Source: Candidatus Homeothermus arabinoxylanisolvens (GTDB lineage Bacteria > Bacteroidota > Bacteroidia > Bacteroidales > Muribaculaceae). From it: 64,000 nt of DNA. The notes under the pieces are model-generated. The model saw only the letters and a list, made by a program, of their open reading frames with translations. It ran no database searches and had not been told where the DNA came from. Location of the stretch: assembly GCA_001689405.1 (NCBI GenBank), contig LUJO01000052.1, forward strand, positions 1 to 64,000, read 5' to 3'. Below are positions 24,701 through 33,914 of the stretch, piece after piece; positions within the stretch are counted from its first letter, which is position 1; each line of letters begins with the position of its first letter. The position numbers and the translations under genes were made by a program.

Positions 24701-26431
24701 TTAATAAGAATATTCAGCCCTTACGTCCACGTGCACGGGATCCTTGAGCAGATTGGGATTGAAAATCACGTCATCCTCCGGCATCGGGAAGCGGAACACG
24801 CTCTCGGTGACGCTCAGCACGGGGGGATTGGTGTCATACTGCATGCTTTCGGGCTTGACAGTCCACTTGCCGGTCTCCCAATAAGTCTTATACAGCTCGT
24901 CAAGACCGTTGTAGTAGGAGCGCTTCTGCGACTTGAGCTCGCTGATGGCGCGCTGCGGGTTGAAGTAGCTGAGACGTACGAAGTCAAACCAGCGGTCGCC
25001 CTCGTATGCGAGCTCCAGACGGCGCTCTTTCCATACATCCTCCCAGCTTACCGATGAGGGTTTCTCCCAGTCGGCGCTGACCGCGCGGTGGTGTACCGCA
25101 TGGAAGGCATCGATAACCGAAGCGTCGGTCGATGAGCCGTTGTTGCCTATCTTGGCCTCGGCGTAGATAAGATATACGTCGGCAAGACGGAGCAGGTGGG
25201 TCGACAGACCGGTAGCCTGCTTCATACCTACATAGCCGAGCTCTGCCTTGTGGTCCTCGTCGTTTCCGACAAGACCTTTCACTACATTGGCACCCGTACC
25301 GCTTGAGAGCGACTCCTTTGCATCGGGGTTGTACTCCTTGTCATAGAGGAATTTCAAGTAGTCGAAACCGCCGACATTGCGCCAGAAGTAAGAGTACTTG
25401 TCGCCGGCAATCATCATTGTAGCCTTACGACGCACGTCGATGTTGCGACGCTCCTCGGGGTTCTGAAGGATGTTCACTCCGAAAGCCTCCTGAAGGTCTA
25501 TCGAGGGCACAGTCCAGTCACCCCAAGTCAGGGTGTTGGTAAAGCCGCCCATGGCGAAGATGGCCTGAAGCTGATTGCCGCATCCGTAAGGGTTGTAGGA
25601 ACCGTACCAGTGCCATGCGAGAAGGCTCTCTTGGTTGAAGTTATTGCTTGCGCGGAATATATCCTCATAGTTTTCCATCAGCTCGCGGCCGGAGTTATCC
25701 ATGACATCCTTGGCGAGACTTGCAGCCATGTCAAGGTCGGCCTGATTGCGGCTGCCCGACTGTCCGAGGCCCGACTTGGCAAGGTAAACCTTAGCAAGAA
25801 GGCCCTTTGCCGAGAAGCGGTCGATACGGCCTTCAGCGGCACTTTCGGGAAGCAGCTCGATAGCCTTTTCGAGAGTCATGATGACATATTCATATACATC
25901 GGCTTCCTCAATGCGGAACTTATCGTTGTATGCACCGCTCGATATGTCAGACTCAGTATCGTGAATGATGTGAATAGGACCAAGCATGCGCACGAGATTG
26001 AAATATGCGAAAGCTTTCCAAGTGAGGGCTTCGCCCATAGTGGCGTTTTTAGCGGCCTCGCTTGCCGAAGCGCCCTTGATCTTATTGTAAGCTATGTTGG
26101 CCTCGGCAATGGCGCGCCAGTTGGCACCCACCATCTCCTTAAGGCTCTGGTTGTTGCTTTGTATAGAGAGCAGCACAAACGCGTTGCCTCCTGCATACTG
26201 GTTTCCGGCAGCATTTTCAAGTTCCGAGAAATAAGCGGCAGTCAAGTCGCTCCACGGCAATCCATACAGATGGTTGACACCGTTGTAGCACTCCTGATCG
26301 CTTTTATAATAGTCCTCGGTAGTGTACCCGTCCTCCGTAGGACGATTGAGGAAGTCATCGCACGAGGTCATACCGAATCCGGCGACAACTGCCAATACAG
26401 CTGCAAATTTATACTTTTTAAGAATGTTCAT
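24701..26431 (-). CDS. SusD/RagB-family outer-membrane nutrient-binding lipoprotein
   Basis: A 576-residue lipoprotein (lipobox GMTSC, Cys24) of the SusD family, which forms the lid of the SusC pore and delivers oligosaccharides. It has SCDDFLNRPTEDGYT after the signal, the helical TPR scaffold (MGEALTWKAFAYFNLVRMLG, RFSAKGLLAKVYLAKSG) and the C-terminal family region VWKERRLELAYEGDRWFDFVRL. ATG at 26431 is chosen: the longer in-frame opening at 26467 would overlap the susC stop and lacks a proper signal at its N-terminus. The gap to susC is 22 bp. Confidence 0.96.
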   Translation of the reverse strand: MNILKKYKFAAVLAVVAGFGMTSCDDFLNRPTEDGYTTEDYYKSDQECYNGVNHLYGLPWSDLTAAYFSELENAAGNQYAGGNAFVLLSIQSNNQSLKEMVGANWRAIAEANIAYNKIKGASASEAAKNATMGEALTWKAFAYFNLVRMLGPIHIIHDTESDISSGAYNDKFRIEEADVYEYVIMTLEKAIELLPESAAEGRIDRFSAKGLLAKVYLAKSGLGQSGSRNQADLDMAASLAKDVMDNSGRELMENYEDIFRASNNFNQESLLAWHWYGSYNPYGCGNQLQAIFAMGGFTNTLTWGDWTVPSIDLQEAFGVNILQNPEERRNIDVRRKATMMIAGDKYSYFWRNVGGFDYLKFLYDKEYNPDAKESLSSGTGANVVKGLVGNDEDHKAELGYVGMKQATGLSTHLLRLADVYLIYAEAKIGNNGSSTDASVIDAFHAVHHRAVSADWEKPSSVSWEDVWKERRLELAYEGDRWFDFVRLSYFNPQRAISELKSQKRSYYNGLDELYKTYWETGKWTVKPESMQYDTNPPVLSVTESVFRFPMPEDDVIFNPNLLKDPVHVDVRAEYSY

Positions 26432-26453
26432 AATCAATTGCGTGTGTTTTAAA

Positions 26454-29400
26454 TTAGAATGAAACATTTAAACCGAAAGAGTAAGTGGTCGGCGAAGGAT
26501 AACGTCCGTTGTCAAGGCCATATACATAGCCGCTTGACGACTGAGTGGACGCGCCGATTTCAGGATCATAACCTTTATACTTAGTAAACGTATGAAGGTT
26601 CTGAATATTGCAGTACACACGTAAATTATCAAGATGCAGCGAGCGCAGCCACTGTGAGCGGAGTGTATAACCGAGGGTTATGTTCTTGATACGCAGGTAA
26701 GAGCCATCCTCAATGTAGCGGTCGCTGATGCGGTCGTTGGCGTTGGGGTTGGCGACAGTGGCGCGGGGTATGCCAGTCTTCCAGTTGGTTACGCGGATGT
26801 TGGTGATGTCATCGTACCAGTTTTGGCCTGCGGGATATACCTTGTTGGGGTCGATAGGCTCGAGGTTGGCGCGGTCGTTGACCACGGCGAGCTGGTTGCC
26901 CCATGCCGAGGTCATCTTGGTAAGGCCGATCGAGGTGTAGTTCATAACCTTGTTGCCGTAAGAGCCGTTGAGGAATATGTTAAGGTCAAAGTTCTTGTAG
27001 CGGAATGTATTGTTCCATCCGAAAGTGAACTTGGGCATCGGCGAACCGATGTTGGTGCGGTCATGCTCGTCGATGATGCCGTCGGGCACACCGTTGGGGC
27101 CGCTTATGTCCTTGAACTTGAGGTCGCCTACCCACACTGTGTTGTTGCGGTTGAACGACACACCGTCGGCGGGATATGCAGAGGGCTTCGGAGAATTCTG
27201 TATGTCTTCGAGGTCGCGATACACACCGTCGGTCACATAGCCGTAGAAGTTGAAGAGCGGGCCGCCGATATTGGATACCGACACCACGTCATTCCATTGT
27301 CCGTAGCCTACAATCTGCGCGTTGGCGGTACCGGTGAGAGCAAGAAGTTTGTTCTTGTTGAACGATATCTGGAACTCGCTGTCCCACTCGAATTCACCTA
27401 CAAACGGATGGCCGGTGATGGTAAACTCGACACCGCGGTTGCGGATATGGCCGTAGTTACCGTAAGGTGCCTGCAGTTTGTTGCCGTCATTACCTGAAGT
27501 ACCCATGTATGAAGGAAGCTGCAGCGACATAAGCATGTCCTTTGACTCCTTGTTATAGAAGTCGACCACAAGGCTGAGTCGGCTGTCGAAGAAGTCGAGG
27601 TCAAGACCGACGTTGAGCTGCTCCTGAGTCTCCCACTGTATATCGGGGTTGGGTATGCGCGTGGGGCGCTGTCCGGTAAGCTGTCCGAAACCGGTGTCCA
27701 TAGGATTGCTCAGAGGAGATCCCCAGAGGAAGCCGGGTATGTTGGAGTTACCTGTCTGACCCCAGCCGAGACGGAGTTTACCGTTGTTCATGATATCGCG
27801 GATGGGGAAGAACTTCTCGTTGGTGAAGCGCCATGCACCGGCAGCCGAGTGGAAGCCGGCCCAACGCTTGTTGGGACCGAAGTTGGAGTTACCGTCGTAA
27901 CGATAAGTATAGGTAAGCATGTAACGGCCGTCCCAGTTAAGGGTCTCACGGGTGAAGAACGATGCCATGGCCGAGCTGCCGAAACCGTAGGTAAATGTCT
28001 GGGTGCCGGTACCGAGTGCCGGATTCTGAACGAGGTCATTGGGCAGGTTGGTATTGGACACCGAATTATACTTGTAGCTTGACTCCCACAATTCCTGACC
28101 CACCATGGCGGTAAAGTCGAGTTTCGACACGTTGCCGGAATAGGTGATATAGTTCTTTACCTGCCAGAAACTGTTGTAGTTGTTCTGGATACGGCTCATG
28201 TTATGGTCCTGACTGAAGTTGGGGAGCTTGATGATAGGCTCGTAGGTGTTAGCCTCCGACCAGTTGAGGTCCCAGCCGAATTCAGTGTGCCAAGTTAGTC
28301 CGGAAATAGGCGACACGTCAAAGAATATATTACCGTTCAGTTTCTGACGGGTCAGCTTGTAAGAGTTGCTCATGGCCATTGCCACGGGGTTGGGAGTGAA
28401 GCAACCCTCGCGATATACGCTGGCGTAGTTGCCGTCGATGTCGTAGATGGGTATATCGGGGTTGGTGGTCAGAGAGTAGTTGATTATACCCTCGTTGGAG
28501 TCGGCAAGCTTGAGGTCCTCACCGGTGTGGTTGTAGCTGGCGCTGAAACCGAATTTGAGCCACGACTTGAGGTCGGCGTCAAGGTTGGCGCGCACACCGA
28601 AACGGTCAAACTGCGAGCCGATGATGGTTCCTTCCTGATCGAGATAAGAACCCGACACATAGTACTTCACCTTCTCGGTACCGCCCTGAACCGACACCTG
28701 ATGCTGCTGCTGGAGAGCCGTGCGGAACACAGCGTCCTGCCAGTTGGTTCCGACACCGAGCAGAGAGGGGTCGGCAAGATAGGGATCCTGCTTGGCCATG
28801 CCGTTGGCCACGAAATCATTGTAGTACTCCGCATATTCGCGCAGGTTCATGATGTCGAGACGCTTGGACTGGTGGTTTACGGCAAACATGCCGTCGTAAG
28901 TGAACTTGGCTTCGCCGGCCTTACCGCGCTTGGTGGTGATAAGAACGACACCGTTGGAACCCTGCGCACCATAAATGGCGGTAGCGGAGGCATCCTTAAG
29001 GATCTCCATCGACACGATGTCGGCGGGGTTGATTGTCGAAAGAGGCGATACGGTAGAGGTGCTACCGTTACCAAGGGCATCACCGAAACCGAGGCTTGCA
29101 CCCGAGTTGCCGGGGCTTTGCACAATCACACCGTCAATAACGTAAAGAGGCTCGGCGTTGGCGTTGATTGTAGCCTGACCGCGCACGCGTATGGACGATG
29201 ACGAGCCCGGAGCTCCCGAAGTCGACACTGCCTGTACACCGGCTGCACGACCCTGAAGCGACTGGTCAAGGTTGGTGATGATAGAACCTTTAAGATCGGC
29301 CTCGCTCATCGACACGGATGCGCCGGCGAGGTCGCTCTTCTTCATTGTACCGTAGCCTACCACGACAACCTCGTCAAGGCTGACACCCGACTCTTTGAGA

Positions 29401-29693
29401 GTGACGGTGATGTCGGTACGTCCGGCAAGGGCGACCTCTTGGGTCTCCATGCCCACATAAGATATTACTAACACTGCGTCGGGCTTTGAGACCTTGATGG
29501 CGAAATTACCGTCAAAGTCGGTAGCCGTACCCACAGAAGTCCCCTTCTCCATGACGGTGGCGCCGATAGCGGGCTCACCGGAGGGCTCGAGGACAACACC
29601 CTTTACGGATGTCTGAGCAAACACTCCTAATGATACTGACACAAATAGTACCAATAAGAGGGCTCTGAGATTCAAGATGTTTCTTGTCATCAT
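26454..29693 (-). CDS. SusC/RagA-family TonB-dependent outer-membrane transporter
   Basis: A TonB-dependent transporter of about 1,079 residues. A signal peptide ends near residue 27. A carboxypeptidase-regulatory-like domain follows (VKGVVLEPSGEPAIGATV...TDFDGNF), then the SusC signature LDEVVVVGYGTMKKSDLAGA and the plug (SIRVRGQATINANAEPLYVIDG). The 22-stranded barrel ends in the typical aromatic C-terminus SFGLNVSF. ATG at 29693 is preferred to an upstream TTG at 29699. With the SusD partner it imports oligosaccharides, here inferred to be (gluco)manno-oligosaccharides. A 152-bp gap with a -7 box precedes it, so it probably starts its own transcript. Confidence 0.97.
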   Translation of the reverse strand: MMTRNILNLRALLLVLFVSVSLGVFAQTSVKGVVLEPSGEPAIGATVMEKGTSVGTATDFDGNFAIKVSKPDAVLVISYVGMETQEVALAGRTDITVTLKESGVSLDEVVVVGYGTMKKSDLAGASVSMSEADLKGSIITNLDQSLQGRAAGVQAVSTSGAPGSSSSIRVRGQATINANAEPLYVIDGVIVQSPGNSGASLGFGDALGNGSTSTVSPLSTINPADIVSMEILKDASATAIYGAQGSNGVVLITTKRGKAGEAKFTYDGMFAVNHQSKRLDIMNLREYAEYYNDFVANGMAKQDPYLADPSLLGVGTNWQDAVFRTALQQQHQVSVQGGTEKVKYYVSGSYLDQEGTIIGSQFDRFGVRANLDADLKSWLKFGFSASYNHTGEDLKLADSNEGIINYSLTTNPDIPIYDIDGNYASVYREGCFTPNPVAMAMSNSYKLTRQKLNGNIFFDVSPISGLTWHTEFGWDLNWSEANTYEPIIKLPNFSQDHNMSRIQNNYNSFWQVKNYITYSGNVSKLDFTAMVGQELWESSYKYNSVSNTNLPNDLVQNPALGTGTQTFTYGFGSSAMASFFTRETLNWDGRYMLTYTYRYDGNSNFGPNKRWAGFHSAAGAWRFTNEKFFPIRDIMNNGKLRLGWGQTGNSNIPGFLWGSPLSNPMDTGFGQLTGQRPTRIPNPDIQWETQEQLNVGLDLDFFDSRLSLVVDFYNKESKDMLMSLQLPSYMGTSGNDGNKLQAPYGNYGHIRNRGVEFTITGHPFVGEFEWDSEFQISFNKNKLLALTGTANAQIVGYGQWNDVVSVSNIGGPLFNFYGYVTDGVYRDLEDIQNSPKPSAYPADGVSFNRNNTVWVGDLKFKDISGPNGVPDGIIDEHDRTNIGSPMPKFTFGWNNTFRYKNFDLNIFLNGSYGNKVMNYTSIGLTKMTSAWGNQLAVVNDRANLEPIDPNKVYPAGQNWYDDITNIRVTNWKTGIPRATVANPNANDRISDRYIEDGSYLRIKNITLGYTLRSQWLRSLHLDNLRVYCNIQNLHTFTKYKGYDPEIGASTQSSSGYVYGLDNGRYPSPTTYSFGLNVSF

Positions 29694-29778
29694 GAGCAAT
29701 TTTAAGGTAAGGTTAATGTATTTAGGTTAATAATTGATTGGCGTTAATCCGCACCGGTTAACTAAGTGCGACCGGGTG

Positions 29779-29786
29779 CAAATTTA
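29779..29786 (-). promoter_or_regulatory. -7 box of the susC-led unit
   Basis: The minus strand reads TAAATTTG about 86 bp before the susC start, inside the 152-bp gap after the CE7 gene. The -33 element is poor, as for the GH94 promoter, which fits control by an activator. A small palindrome (29839-29856) overlaps the end of the CE7 gene but has no T tract. Confidence 0.55.
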
Positions 29787-29851
29787 GGCACTTTAACAGA
29801 GATAAAATAATACAATATTATCTTGATGTAATACTTTTGTTGATTATTGAA

Positions 29852-31126
29852 TCAACGCATGTTCTTTCTATAAAATTCCTGAACTCTCGGAGCCCAGTCA
29901 TTATAATCTACCGTATGACCTTTGTCAGGATATATGACGAATTCTTTGGGAGAACTTATGAGATTGTAACCGGCGAAATTGGTGTGAGGCGGACAAGTCT
30001 CGTCCTGAAGACCCGCGCCCATAAGTACCGGGCATCTGATCCACCGGGCAAGATTCTTCATATCAAAGTAACTAAGCGTCTTATACATAGCACCTTCCGC
30101 AATGCCGGACGTAGCGGCCGCAGCCTTTACGGGGTCGGCAGGCCAGTGCACGATATTGAAGTAATCGGGGAAGTCGCTCAGGAAGGGTATGTACGGAGCT
30201 ATTGCCGCGATGCGGTCGTCAAGCGCCGCCGACACAAGCGTGAAAGCTCCGCCTTGGCTTCCGCCCTCGGCAAAAATATTATTACGGTCGGTCCGCGGCA
30301 GCTGATAAATAAAGTCAATTGCGCGCACAACATCCATAAATGCTCCACGATAGTAAAATCTACGCGGATCATCTATGCCGTATGTAATCCAGTCGCCGTA
30401 CTTATTGTATTTTTTACACAAACCCTGCCCACGGGTAAATATCACGAAATCAATCCAGTCAGGATTGCCGTCGGCATCGGGGCACCACGGCTCGGCACCG
30501 TAACCGTTATAATATATGTGTACGGGGTAGATACCCTCCTTGACGGGAATGACTACATAGCCGCATATCGTGTCACCTCCGAGCGAACGCATCGAAGCGA
30601 GATAAACCTTACGCTGCTTTCCGCTCATCTCAGGCATCTCCTCCATGCTGTATTGCGGATCGACAGCGGCAAGCTCGGCAAGAGCCTCGTCCCAGAACGC
30701 ACGCAGGTCGGGCTGCGCATCGGGGAGCGACACTATGTTCTCCAGCTCGTAACCGAAGTTCATGGCAAGCAGCCGGTCAGCGCCGTCATATACCGACAGA
30801 CGATAAAAACCGGGAGCAGTGACAGCAGGCTCAAACACGATGTCGGCCGACGAGCCGGCGGGTATGTCTACACGGCGCACCTCTTCACTGACGGGCACTA
30901 AGTCATCGGTAGTGACGACAATGCGCAGGTCGGCCTCACGGGCCACCGCCGCGGAATCGCTCACCTGAAGAGTCAGCGAAGGCGTCTCGGGAGCAAGCCA
31001 CCACCAGTCATATACGGGCAGAGCCGACACTTTCAGATTGCCGGCAATAGCCGCCGTCGTAAAGGTCATGATAAAGGCGACGGCGGCTATAAGAGTGTGT
31101 ACAAATCGTTTTTGTAATATATTCAT
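29852..31126 (-). CDS. CE7-type acetyl esterase, exported
   Basis: A 424-residue exported alpha/beta-hydrolase of the acetyl-xylan esterase (AXE1, CE7) family, which deacetylates short sugars and oligosaccharides. A signal peptide covers residues 1-28. An N-terminal beta-domain of about 100 residues (YDWWWLAPETPSLTLQVSD) precedes the CE7 domain (LRAFWDEALAELAAVDP). The triad is Ser290 in AEGGSQGGAF, Asp375 in AGLQDETCPP and His404 in PDKGHTVDY. The family's RGQG motif is present near residue 232. It follows the GH5_7 gene by three bases, so it probably acts on acetylated manno-oligosaccharides in the periplasm. Confidence 0.93.
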   Translation of the reverse strand: MNILQKRFVHTLIAAVAFIMTFTTAAIAGNLKVSALPVYDWWWLAPETPSLTLQVSDSAAVAREADLRIVVTTDDLVPVSEEVRRVDIPAGSSADIVFEPAVTAPGFYRLSVYDGADRLLAMNFGYELENIVSLPDAQPDLRAFWDEALAELAAVDPQYSMEEMPEMSGKQRKVYLASMRSLGGDTICGYVVIPVKEGIYPVHIYYNGYGAEPWCPDADGNPDWIDFVIFTRGQGLCKKYNKYGDWITYGIDDPRRFYYRGAFMDVVRAIDFIYQLPRTDRNNIFAEGGSQGGAFTLVSAALDDRIAAIAPYIPFLSDFPDYFNIVHWPADPVKAAAATSGIAEGAMYKTLSYFDMKNLARWIRCPVLMGAGLQDETCPPHTNFAGYNLISSPKEFVIYPDKGHTVDYNDWAPRVQEFYRKNMR

Positions 31127-31129
31127 AGC

Positions 31130-32428
31130 TTATTTATTACTAATATTACGTGAAACTTCCGATATTATTGCAATCGTAGTGTTATCTTTTGCAAAAACGG
31201 AGTTCAGACCCTGCTCCTCCTGAGCCGGATCGCACACGTAATCATCACCGGGCTGCCATACGACATGAGCGGGCTCGGCATATCCGCCCCACCCCCAGAA
31301 GTTGCAGCCGGCAAGGAGGTCGCCCTCTTCGACAAGCGAGAATACATATTTGTAAAATTTGTCGCGCCCGGTAACCGCAGAGCCCGGAGTAAACGACATG
31401 GAGTCACGCGGATAGCCGAACTCCTCGAGTACCAACGGCTTGCGGGCTTTCTTCATCATCTCGGCATGAGGCATGATATACTCAAGGGCCTTTACACAGG
31501 CGCTGTCGACGCCGCTTGACAGAGTCTCCTTGCTCACCCAGCTCCAGTTGTAGGGCCACAAATGCACTATGCCGTAGTCAATCTCGGGATAGTTGTGTAT
31601 CTCCTCCCAAAGCTCGATATCCTGTTCACAGCCGTGCTTGCCCTCGCTGCCGGTCGACACGAGATGATTGGCATCTATCTCCTTTATTATGCGGGCGGTA
31701 GTGCGGATCCAGTCGGCAAACGCACGCTTGTGCAGGCTGTCGTCGGCAAAAGCGCGAGGCTCGTTGGCCACCTGCCAAGCCATTATAGCGGGACTTTCGG
31801 AATAAGGCTTTCCGGTAACGCTGTTGGTACGTCCTACAATGTCGCGCACATGGTTGTACGACAACTGCTTGGCGGAATCGCAGACTACGAACTGCTTCAC
31901 ATATTCCATGTAGGTCGGCCAGCCGTCGACACTCGGTATGGGAGCCTTGCCCTTACCCGCCCACTGCAGGTAAGCGCTGTAACCGCCGCTCCATTCCCAC
32001 GCGTTGTTAAGATACAGCACGGCCTTCATGTCGCGGCGCTCAAGCTCGGCCATAAGATAGTCAAGACCCTGAAGGAGTGTGTCATTATACACGCCGGGGG
32101 CTGTCTGGAGCACGGGACCTATGTGGGAAGGTAGCCCCTCGTCGCCGTCACCGCCCACAAGTATGCGCAGATTGTTGATACCGGCCTCCTGAAGCAAGTC
32201 GAGCTCCCGGGCAAGACGCTTGCGGTCGCCTCCGCGGCCTTCCGAGGCCAGTATAGGGCCATACCAGAAGTTGGTGCCGACAAACCGGTAAAGGCTGTCG
32301 CCTACATAGAAGTTGCCGTCACGTACGGTGACGAAATTTTGTTCGGAAGATGACACTTTCTTTGTCGAAGTGCAGGCCCACATGCCTATGACGGCAATCA
32401 GGGCCATGCACATATATATTTTTTTCAT
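31130..32428 (-). CDS. GH5 subfamily 7-like beta-mannanase, lipoprotein
   Basis: A 432-residue lipoprotein (Cys19 after GMWA) with one GH5 TIM barrel. The sequence resembles subfamily GH5_7, whose members are endo-beta-mannanases or mannosidases: FVGTNFWYGPILASEG at the first strand, NNLRILVGGDGDE, VLYLNNAWEWSGGYSAYLQWAG and YGIVHLWPYNWSW. The acid/base is Glu223 in WQVANEPRAF and the nucleophile Glu336 in LVLEEFGYPRD. The lipid anchor places it in the envelope. It is 20 bp after the SASA-type esterase and 3 bp before the CE7 esterase, a compact depolymerase/deacetylase block. Confidence 0.93.
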   Translation of the reverse strand: MKKIYMCMALIAVIGMWACTSTKKVSSSEQNFVTVRDGNFYVGDSLYRFVGTNFWYGPILASEGRGGDRKRLARELDLLQEAGINNLRILVGGDGDEGLPSHIGPVLQTAPGVYNDTLLQGLDYLMAELERRDMKAVLYLNNAWEWSGGYSAYLQWAGKGKAPIPSVDGWPTYMEYVKQFVVCDSAKQLSYNHVRDIVGRTNSVTGKPYSESPAIMAWQVANEPRAFADDSLHKRAFADWIRTTARIIKEIDANHLVSTGSEGKHGCEQDIELWEEIHNYPEIDYGIVHLWPYNWSWVSKETLSSGVDSACVKALEYIMPHAEMMKKARKPLVLEEFGYPRDSMSFTPGSAVTGRDKFYKYVFSLVEEGDLLAGCNFWGWGGYAEPAHVVWQPGDDYVCDPAQEEQGLNSVFAKDNTTIAIISEVSRNISNK

Positions 32429-32448
32429 TTCAGATACACATTATTATA

Positions 32449-33891
32449 TTAGTTGTCCCAGTTGTCGGTGCGGAAAGGCACGAGAGGGAGCTCACGCATG
32501 CTGTATACATAAGTGGGCTGCCAGTTTTTGAAACCGAAACGTACCGACTTTATGTCCTTTACCTTGTCGGAAGTCACCTTTATGGCGTTGCAGCCGCTGG
32601 AGCAGAGCACATCGGCCTGTGCGGGGTAGAACACATGGTCCGCGCCTGCCACCTCAAATCCGGGGATGTTACGGTCGGGCATAAATCCGTCAGAGGCATT
32701 GGAGAAGTGCAGTACGGCGCTGTTACCGTCAAAGTCGACCGATTCAAATTCGGGCGCCTCGGCCTCGATGCCCTTTACGCCATAATCGCGGGTAGCGGCC
32801 ATATAAGCGAGGCGCTCCCCTATCTCAAGCTTTTTTCCCGGATGTATCTGATAGGATGTCCCGGGAGTCACCAAGTCGGGAGTAGGCACGATGCCGGCAT
32901 TGGGTATGGCCTTTACCGCCTTGTGCTGGGCCTCGCGGAGGAGCGCGCCCCATGTGCCGTTGTCGTCACCGTAGTAGTGAGGCGGAACTTCCACGCAATA
33001 TATGGGCAGATTGCCCTGTCCCCACAGATCGCGCCAGTGGTTCACCATGGTTCCGAAGCGTTCGGGATAGTCGGCGTGGGCTCCGACGTTGCTCTCGCCC
33101 TGATTCCACAAAAAGCCGCGCACGGTGTAGCCGGCAAGCGGATACAGCATGCCGTTATACATAATCATGGGCTTGCTGTACTCCTGATAGTCGGGATCGG
33201 CCGCATTGGCAAGGTCCACGTCGGAATACGTCTTCAGCATCTCGGCGGGGAGCCAGCCCTCGACCTTGCTGCCGCCCCAGCTGCAGTTGATTATACCCAC
33301 AGGCACATCCAGTATATTATTAAGTTCGCGCGCGAAGAAGTAGCCTACGGCGCTGAACTCGGGAGCATTTTCAGGCACACACTCGACCCACGGTCCGCCT
33401 ACGGTAGTCTGCGGAGTCAGAGCCTTTGCCTTGGGCACTGTAGCAAAACGTATGGCATGCTTATACTTGCCCGACTCGGCTATGGCCTTGTTGGCGCCCT
33501 CCACAGGAGCAACCCAGAAGCCGCGCAGCGGCATCTCCATATTGGACTGACCGGAAGCGAACCACACCTCGCCTATCAGCACATTGTCAAGGGTCACCGT
33601 AGTACCGTCGCCCGTAACGGTCACGTTCTGCACGTCGTAGGAAGCCGCCGGGGTAGCGACCTTGACATCCCACCGTCCGTCTTTACCGGCTGTAGCGGTA
33701 TAGCTTTTACCGTTCCAGCCCGTGGTTACCGCAACTTTCGACTTGGGCTTGGCCCATCCCCACAACGAAGCCTCTGAATTCTGCTGAAGCACCATATTGC
33801 GGTTAATGATGTCAGGAAGTGTGAGAGCGGCGCTCTCAAGCGATGCCGCGGCAATGACCATGGCGGCGATTGTTCTGAAGTTAATTTTCAT
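32449..33891 (-). CDS. SASA-type (sialate O-acetylesterase-like) carbohydrate esterase
   Basis: A 480-residue exported protein of the SASA/DUF303 esterase group. A signal peptide ends near residue 21, and the mature N-terminus LTLPDIINRNMVLQQ is typical of the family. A small beta-domain (about 40-105) is followed by the SGNH-type catalytic domain with Ser116 in WFASGQSNMEMPL and a His in YQIHPGKKLEIGERLA. A nested Ig-like piece lies near the C-terminus. Relatives remove acetyl groups from sialic acid, xyloglucan or other glycans (for example CE20). Here glucomannan deacetylation is inferred. ATG at 33891 is used because an upstream opening would overlap the preceding gene. Confidence 0.88.
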   Translation of the reverse strand: MKINFRTIAAMVIAAASLESAALTLPDIINRNMVLQQNSEASLWGWAKPKSKVAVTTGWNGKSYTATAGKDGRWDVKVATPAASYDVQNVTVTGDGTTVTLDNVLIGEVWFASGQSNMEMPLRGFWVAPVEGANKAIAESGKYKHAIRFATVPKAKALTPQTTVGGPWVECVPENAPEFSAVGYFFARELNNILDVPVGIINCSWGGSKVEGWLPAEMLKTYSDVDLANAADPDYQEYSKPMIMYNGMLYPLAGYTVRGFLWNQGESNVGAHADYPERFGTMVNHWRDLWGQGNLPIYCVEVPPHYYGDDNGTWGALLREAQHKAVKAIPNAGIVPTPDLVTPGTSYQIHPGKKLEIGERLAYMAATRDYGVKGIEAEAPEFESVDFDGNSAVLHFSNASDGFMPDRNIPGFEVAGADHVFYPAQADVLCSSGCNAIKVTSDKVKDIKSVRFGFKNWQPTYVYSMRELPLVPFRTDNWDN

Positions 33892-33914
33892 CGTATTTCG
33901 GCTATTAGTTAATG

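Noticed and set aside
29839..29856. Palindrome at the end of the CE7 gene as a terminator
   Set aside because: The stem is only 7 bp of A/T-rich sequence, overlaps the stop codon and lacks a T tract on the minus strand.
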